Assembly: GCF_001889025.1 (NCBI RefSeq)
Contig: NZ_CP018154.1
Span: forward strand, 1,664,501 to 1,728,500
Length of the DNA: 64,000 bases
Direction of reading: 5' to 3'
Origin: Sphingorhabdus lutea
Lineage (GTDB): Bacteria > Pseudomonadota > Alphaproteobacteria > Sphingomonadales > Sphingomonadaceae
The notes under the pieces were generated by a model that was not told the DNA's origin, did no database searches, and worked only from the letters and a program-made list of their open reading frames with translations. Made by a program: the position numbers and the translations under genes. Each line of letters begins with the position of its first letter. Position 1 is the first letter of the stretch. Shown piece by piece: positions 59,693 through 64,000 of this stretch.

Positions 59693-62600
59693 TTACCGCC
59701 TTAAACTGCCTTGATTTACGGCCATCCCATTCGGCAAAGCGCGACAAATGGTCATAATCCTTATATTTGCAATATTCCTTGTGCAGCCGCGCGACAAATG
59801 CCTCATCGCCATTTATCCAACGATGAATGGCATTTTTTAATGTTTGATGCGCAATGGAAACCACCTTTTCCGCCACTGGGCCGCCTTTATCCCGCGGTCC
59901 TTTATATCCACGTTCAACCTTGCCGCCCACATCCTTATCTCTGTCTGCTTTTACTACCCAATATTCAAATAAATTTGCCTGCCCCTTCACACCAGAAAAA
60001 GCGCCCATTTCCGCCAATAAACCGCATAAGCCCAATTGAGTGGCAAAACCTTCGCTCAACGCTTTTTTAGATGGGATGCTGCCCGTTTTATAATCAATTA
60101 TGGCAAAGCCCCCTTGTTCCAACATGTCGATACGGTCCACCTTGCCGCGCAATTTTACGCCGTCTATTTCAACCTCGCCTGATTGCTCCACGGCAATCAC
60201 CCTGCGGCCTTCGGCGCGATGCTGGGCAATTAAATCTGCGACCCAATTAAGGGATTTTAAAAAATCTGGTCCCCAAAATAATCTTGATGCCTCATCAAAT
60301 ATTTCATGGCGCAAATATTCCTCTCCCCGCGCCAATAATTTATCCACATCATAATCATCTTCCTTGGACCATTGCTCCAAAATATCATGGATCATCGTGC
60401 CGCGCCATGCTGCGTTACTGCCCGCGCCGACATTATCCAAAACGGGCAATTTCAATATTTTCTTGGCATAAAAGGCAAAGGGATCGGCAACCAATCGGTC
60501 AATATCTGTGACCGATAAATTAACCTTTCTTGCTTCTTTAGACGGTTTTGGCTCTGGCGCGGATGCGGGTGGTATTTTTTCACCAATATCTATCCGGTGG
60601 GCCAAAGCTGGAATTTCGGTCTCTGAAACTATTTTCTCATCGGTAATGGCAATTAAGCGCAGCAAAAAACGCGATGCCACGGCGGATTTTTTGCGATCGC
60701 GCATTGCCCTGCTCATATAAACGCGCCCCGAACTTACCGCCTCTACAAAATCATGCGCGGACAATCCAATTGCACGATCCAATGACGGCAGGTCCAATTC
60801 GCGTCTAATCCTGGGCGCTAACCATGGGTCATTATCTGGACTTTGCGGCCATGTCCCCTCATTTAACCCGGCGCAAATAACCACATCGGCCTTTTGCAAC
60901 CGTGCCTCCAACAATCCGTAAATTTGTACTCTTGGATGGCTGCCGAAATTTGGCCTGACCATGATTTGATCCATCAACATTTTAATAATCGCGGCCCAGT
61001 CACCTACATAGCCAATTTTCGCGCCCTTTATCTGTTGCTGAATAATTTTATCGGATAAATTTATATATTCCTTGGCTGCATCACCTTTCCATCCATCATC
61101 ACCAATTAAGCCCATCAAAGCATTGTTCAGCCAAAGAAAAATATCACTAATATAATAATTTGTTTGATTGGGCGTTGGAATGATTTGGCCGATTTCTTCA
61201 ACCCAATTTATTAAACTTATATATTTATCCAATATTGCCGCGTCTGCATTGCCGCGTTTTTTAATCCTGTCAATTTCAGCCTGAACCGATGCAATAATGG
61301 CCCTTATCCCTTTGCCCAAACGTGGACCGCGCAACAACAAATCCAATTGCCGCGCTTTATCAAGCCATGCCGTGCGACCATCTCCCGCCATAACCAAAGG
61401 ATGTTTTAAAATGGACAGTAGGGAAATTGGCGAATAATCATCCCCCAAACATTCCAATAACCGCATGGCAAGGTCACCAATTGCTGTTTGGTGCAGGGCG
61501 ATACCGGCGGTATCATCTGCCTGTATCTGCCATCTTTTCAATAAATTAGATACTCGCGCCGCAATCTCTCTATCAGGGGTAATTAACGCGATTTTATTGC
61601 CCTTTTCCTCCAATTCACGGCGGATAAGCAGCGCAATTGACATTGCTTCATGCCGCGCATCTTCACAAATCATTAAATGCAGGTTGCGCGCATCGCGTTG
61701 GCTGGGTTTTAAATCAATCCACCGGCTGGTAAAATGCGCGGGCAAAAATGCATTGCGCAGCATCGTGCCACTTGATGTGGGGCCGCGCTCAGCCTCCTTA
61801 ACATCCAAATATCGAAATTCATCGCGGGCATATGAAATGCGCTCCAATAATTTTTTTAAGTGAAATTGCGGATGGCTCTCATCAATAATAAGGAGCTCAC
61901 CACCATCTTTATCATTTTGTTCAGCGATATTGATTTGTTGAAAATCCCCGCCCGCACCAATAAATTGCCAAACATCATCATCCAATTTCAAATCTAAACC
62001 AGTTAAAATGACTTGGCCATTTTTTAATGCTGCGACTGATTTTAAAATATTGGCAATGGCGGGCGCGGCCGTGCTGACCCCCGCAGCAATGATAAAGGGT
62101 AAATTTTCATATTTTTTAAGCGAGATAGCCCAGCGGTCCAAAATAATATTGCGCCGCGCCGTAGCGGATAAAATATTATTTTCACGGCAATAATTGCCCC
62201 AGCGCACATGCATGTCGAAAAATATACGAAATGATGCCTGCCAATGTTCCTGCAACTCTCCAATATTCTCACCAATATCGGATAATTTGGAAATGGGTAT
62301 TTTTTCAACATCCAATAAATCGAAACTATCGGCCATTTTTTGTGCCAGTCGCATGGATTCCGATGCCGATAAATTGTCAAAACCAATATAGTTTTCATGT
62401 TGCAGCCAATCCGCCAAAATCATCTGACGCTCCAACGCGCCAATCTCTCTGGGCAAAGAAATTTGCGTCCTGTCATCGTCTATAGGATCAAAAATTGACG
62501 CCAATTGGTCATGTTTTTCCGCATCACCAATGGATATGCATTGCGGCATAAACAACCCATTTTCCGCATATTGCAGAAATGCATTGCTAAGCGCGGCGAC

Positions 62601-62747
62601 CGCCCGATTATTGGGCAGGATAAGCAATCCCTTCGCCATTTGGGCCGGATCGGCGCCATATTTTTCGATGATATAACGCGCCAAACTGTCCGCAAAGCCC
62701 ATATGGCTTGCAATGGAAAATATTTGCGGACGCTGTTTTTTACCCAT
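59679..62747 (-). CDS. addB: double-strand break repair protein AddB
   Basis: The 1022-residue partner of AddA has an inactive-helicase-like N-terminal half (KGLLILPNNRAVAAL) and a C-terminal nuclease domain with SVTDIDRLVADPFAFYAKKIL (seen by ends), GKVDRIDML and AIIDYKTGS. It overlaps murU by 8 bp at its start and addA by 14 bp at its end, so the set is one operon. Confidence 0.94.
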   Translation of the reverse strand: MGKKQRPQIFSIASHMGFADSLARYIIEKYGADPAQMAKGLLILPNNRAVAALSNAFLQYAENGLFMPQCISIGDAEKHDQLASIFDPIDDDRTQISLPREIGALERQMILADWLQHENYIGFDNLSASESMRLAQKMADSFDLLDVEKIPISKLSDIGENIGELQEHWQASFRIFFDMHVRWGNYCRENNILSATARRNIILDRWAISLKKYENLPFIIAAGVSTAAPAIANILKSVAALKNGQVILTGLDLKLDDDVWQFIGAGGDFQQINIAEQNDKDGGELLIIDESHPQFHLKKLLERISYARDEFRYLDVKEAERGPTSSGTMLRNAFLPAHFTSRWIDLKPSQRDARNLHLMICEDARHEAMSIALLIRRELEEKGNKIALITPDREIAARVSNLLKRWQIQADDTAGIALHQTAIGDLAMRLLECLGDDYSPISLLSILKHPLVMAGDGRTAWLDKARQLDLLLRGPRLGKGIRAIIASVQAEIDRIKKRGNADAAILDKYISLINWVEEIGQIIPTPNQTNYYISDIFLWLNNALMGLIGDDGWKGDAAKEYINLSDKIIQQQIKGAKIGYVGDWAAIIKMLMDQIMVRPNFGSHPRVQIYGLLEARLQKADVVICAGLNEGTWPQSPDNDPWLAPRIRRELDLPSLDRAIGLSAHDFVEAVSSGRVYMSRAMRDRKKSAVASRFLLRLIAITDEKIVSETEIPALAHRIDIGEKIPPASAPEPKPSKEARKVNLSVTDIDRLVADPFAFYAKKILKLPVLDNVGAGSNAAWRGTMIHDILEQWSKEDDYDVDKLLARGEEYLRHEIFDEASRLFWGPDFLKSLNWVADLIAQHRAEGRRVIAVEQSGEVEIDGVKLRGKVDRIDMLEQGGFAIIDYKTGSIPSKKALSEGFATQLGLCGLLAEMGAFSGVKGQANLFEYWVVKADRDKDVGGKVERGYKGPRDKGGPVAEKVVSIAHQTLKNAIHRWINGDEAFVARLHKEYCKYKDYDHLSRFAEWDGRKSRQFKAVNDEQ

Positions 62748-63513
62748 TTACACTATCTTTTTTTAAATGCGCAAATGCAGGCATTTCTATTTTATTTTCA
62801 CGCAAATATTCCTCGGTCTGCGCTATCGCCTCTGGCCGTCCAATGTCGAACCATTGACCGTTAAATATATGGGCATGAACGCGCCCATCCTCCATTGCTT
62901 TATCCCACAGAATATTGGTTGAAAATGGTCCATTTGGTGCATTTTTCAACAAATTATGTGATATAATTTGAATGCCGCTAAATATATAGGGCGCATAATC
63001 ATCATCACCCCGGCGTGTTAAATTTTGTCCGTCCCAGTTAAAATCCCCACGGCCAATATGATTATGGGCATTTTCATGCGGCACCAACAATAATAATGCG
63101 TCCATGACGTCACCACGCCATAATTGTGCCATTTCCTGGAATATATTTTTATCCTTAGAAACCCATAAATTATCGCTATTTAAACAAAAAAATGGATCGC
63201 CCTGCAACATATGCTGCGCCTTTACCAAACCGCCGCCAGTTTCCATCAATGCATGACGTTCATCGGATATTTTAATATTAAATTGGTCATCCCAACCGCT
63301 CAAATGCTCCTCCATTTGATCGGCTAAATAATGCACATTGACGACAATATTTTTAACATCCCCTTGATGTAAAGCGGTTAAGACATGATCTATCAATGCG
63401 CCTCCAGCCAATTCAACCAATGGTTTTGGGCGATTATCGGTCAATGGGCGCATTCGCGTGCCAAGCCCCGCCGACATGACCATGGCGGTATCAATTTTTA
63501 CATTTCCGTTCAT
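62740..63513 (-). CDS. murU: N-acetylmuramate alpha-1-phosphate uridylyltransferase (MurU-like nucleotidyltransferase)
   Basis: The 257-residue protein has the sugar-nucleotidyltransferase signature SAGLGTRMRPLT (residues 14-25) with Lys30-Pro, and LNSDNLW for metal binding. Placement directly after an amgK-like kinase (4-bp overlap) identifies it as the MurU of the MurNAc salvage route. That route makes UDP-MurNAc and bypasses fosfomycin-sensitive MurA. Substrate assigned by context. Confidence 0.85.
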   Translation of the reverse strand: MNGNVKIDTAMVMSAGLGTRMRPLTDNRPKPLVELAGGALIDHVLTALHQGDVKNIVVNVHYLADQMEEHLSGWDDQFNIKISDERHALMETGGGLVKAQHMLQGDPFFCLNSDNLWVSKDKNIFQEMAQLWRGDVMDALLLLVPHENAHNHIGRGDFNWDGQNLTRRGDDDYAPYIFSGIQIISHNLLKNAPNGPFSTNILWDKAMEDGRVHAHIFNGQWFDIGRPEAIAQTEEYLRENKIEMPAFAHLKKDSVNG

Positions 63514-64000
63514 GACGCGCCCTTTATCATATCTTGCGCGCTAATATTCCGCACTGAATGTGGGATATATTTGTCAAACCATGCACGGACATCTTTCAAA
63601 GCTGGCTGGGCCAAATCCCGTTCCAATAAACGCCACATTCTTGGCAGGAACTCCAAATAATGCGCCTTGCCATCGCGCTGCCAAAGCCTGGTAAATATGC
63701 CGATAATTTTTATATTTCTTTGTGCCGCCAAAATGGCATAATGATCTTTAAATTCATCTGAGATATTGGCTTTATCAATATAATATTGCAGCATTTTTTG
63801 CTCCAGCTCCTCCGGAACATCGCGCCGTGCATCCTGTAATAAAGATAATAAATCATATGCCCTATGCCCCAAAAGGGCGTCTTGATAGTCAATTAAGCCA
63901 AAATCTCCCTCATCCACTATCATAATATTTTCGGCATGATAATCACGAAGCACGGTAACCGGCGATGATTGGGCAGATATAATCGGGGTTAATAGATTTT
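63510..64000 (-). CDS. amgK: aminoglycoside-phosphotransferase-fold sugar kinase AmgK (partial at right edge)
   Basis: The C-terminal part of the gene runs to the window edge with no stop upstream. The visible 163 residues contain the catalytic loop VLRDYHAENIM and the metal motif GLIDYQDA, typical of APH-fold kinases. AmgK phosphorylates MurNAc/GlcNAc at the anomeric position for MurU. A GTG at 63953 falls inside the catalytic loop and is not a start. Its stop overlaps the murU start (ATGA). Confidence 0.85.
   Translation of the reverse strand, partial: NLLTPIISAQSSPVTVLRDYHAENIMIVDEGDFGLIDYQDALLGHRAYDLLSLLQDARRDVPEELEQKMLQYYIDKANISDEFKDHYAILAAQRNIKIIGIFTRLWQRDGKAHYLEFLPRMWRLLERDLAQPALKDVRAWFDKYIPHSVRNISAQDMIKGAS

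Overview
The window is a chromosomal segment of an AT-rich alphaproteobacterium, most likely of the order Sphingomonadales. This is inferred from gene content and order, not from a database search. The evidence is: pyruvate dehydrogenase E1 beta carrying its own lipoyl domain; yqeY-dnaG-rpoD in a row; sdhE followed by mfd; secA near argJ and an inositol-monophosphatase-family gene; an amgK-murU-addB-addA-trxA run; and a sphingomonad-style histidine-kinase N terminus at the left edge. Nearly all genes are intact and tightly packed, with many convergent pairs separated by terminators or overlapping by a few bases.

Layout. 1-9.7 kb: partial sensor kinase, Lrp/AsnC regulator, exported TPR protein, SDR, gyrA, lysoplasmalogenase-like membrane protein, trmFO, EF-hand protein, squalene/phytoene-synthase-like protein. 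9.8-13.9 kb: three overlapping Tad/Flp pilus-type genes (TadG with a VWA domain, then two TadE-like proteins, the first with a large unusual repetitive insertion). 14-18.3 kb: pdhB, pdhA, ftsB, eno on the minus strand. 18.5-20.6 kb: a cluster resembling E. coli yqjD-yqjE-yqjK, then a DUF4170-like gene. 20.6-26.4 kb: rhomboid, greA, carB, carA. 26.6-31 kb: yqeY, dnaG, rpoD.

The outstanding locus is 31.1-32.9 kb. Directly after the rpoD terminator lies a gene for a basic 494-residue protein with exactly two HEPN ribonuclease motifs (R131-x4-H136 and R367-x4-H372). It is followed 113 bp downstream, in the same orientation, by a three-repeat CRISPR array (36-bp identical repeats, 30-bp spacers). 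Each repeat folds end to end into a 14-bp hairpin with an 8-nt loop, and its sequence recalls Cas13b-type direct repeats. No other cas gene is visible. I interpret this as a single-effector, hypercompact type VI (Cas13-like) RNA-targeting CRISPR system, less than half the size of the classical Cas13 proteins. It is comparable to the recently described small ancestral Cas13 group (Cas13an), or is a separate lineage of it. The array ends against a REP-like palindromic repeat cluster.

33.2-41.3 kb: a conserved hypothetical gene, a MoxR ATPase and its probable VWA partner separated by a DUF817-like membrane gene and an antisense soluble chemoreceptor, then anmK, tyrS and a PilZ protein. 41.3-50 kb: recG, sdhE, mfd, a degenerate-GGDEF/EAL phosphodiesterase, nadK and tRNA-Asn. 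50-64 kb: secA, a small exported protein, argJ, an inositol-monophosphatase-family enzyme, trxA, addA, addB, murU and a partial amgK. anmK, amgK and murU together point to peptidoglycan (MurNAc) recycling that bypasses de novo UDP-MurNAc synthesis. Apart from the CRISPR locus, the window is mostly core housekeeping DNA, with no phage, integrase or insertion-sequence genes.
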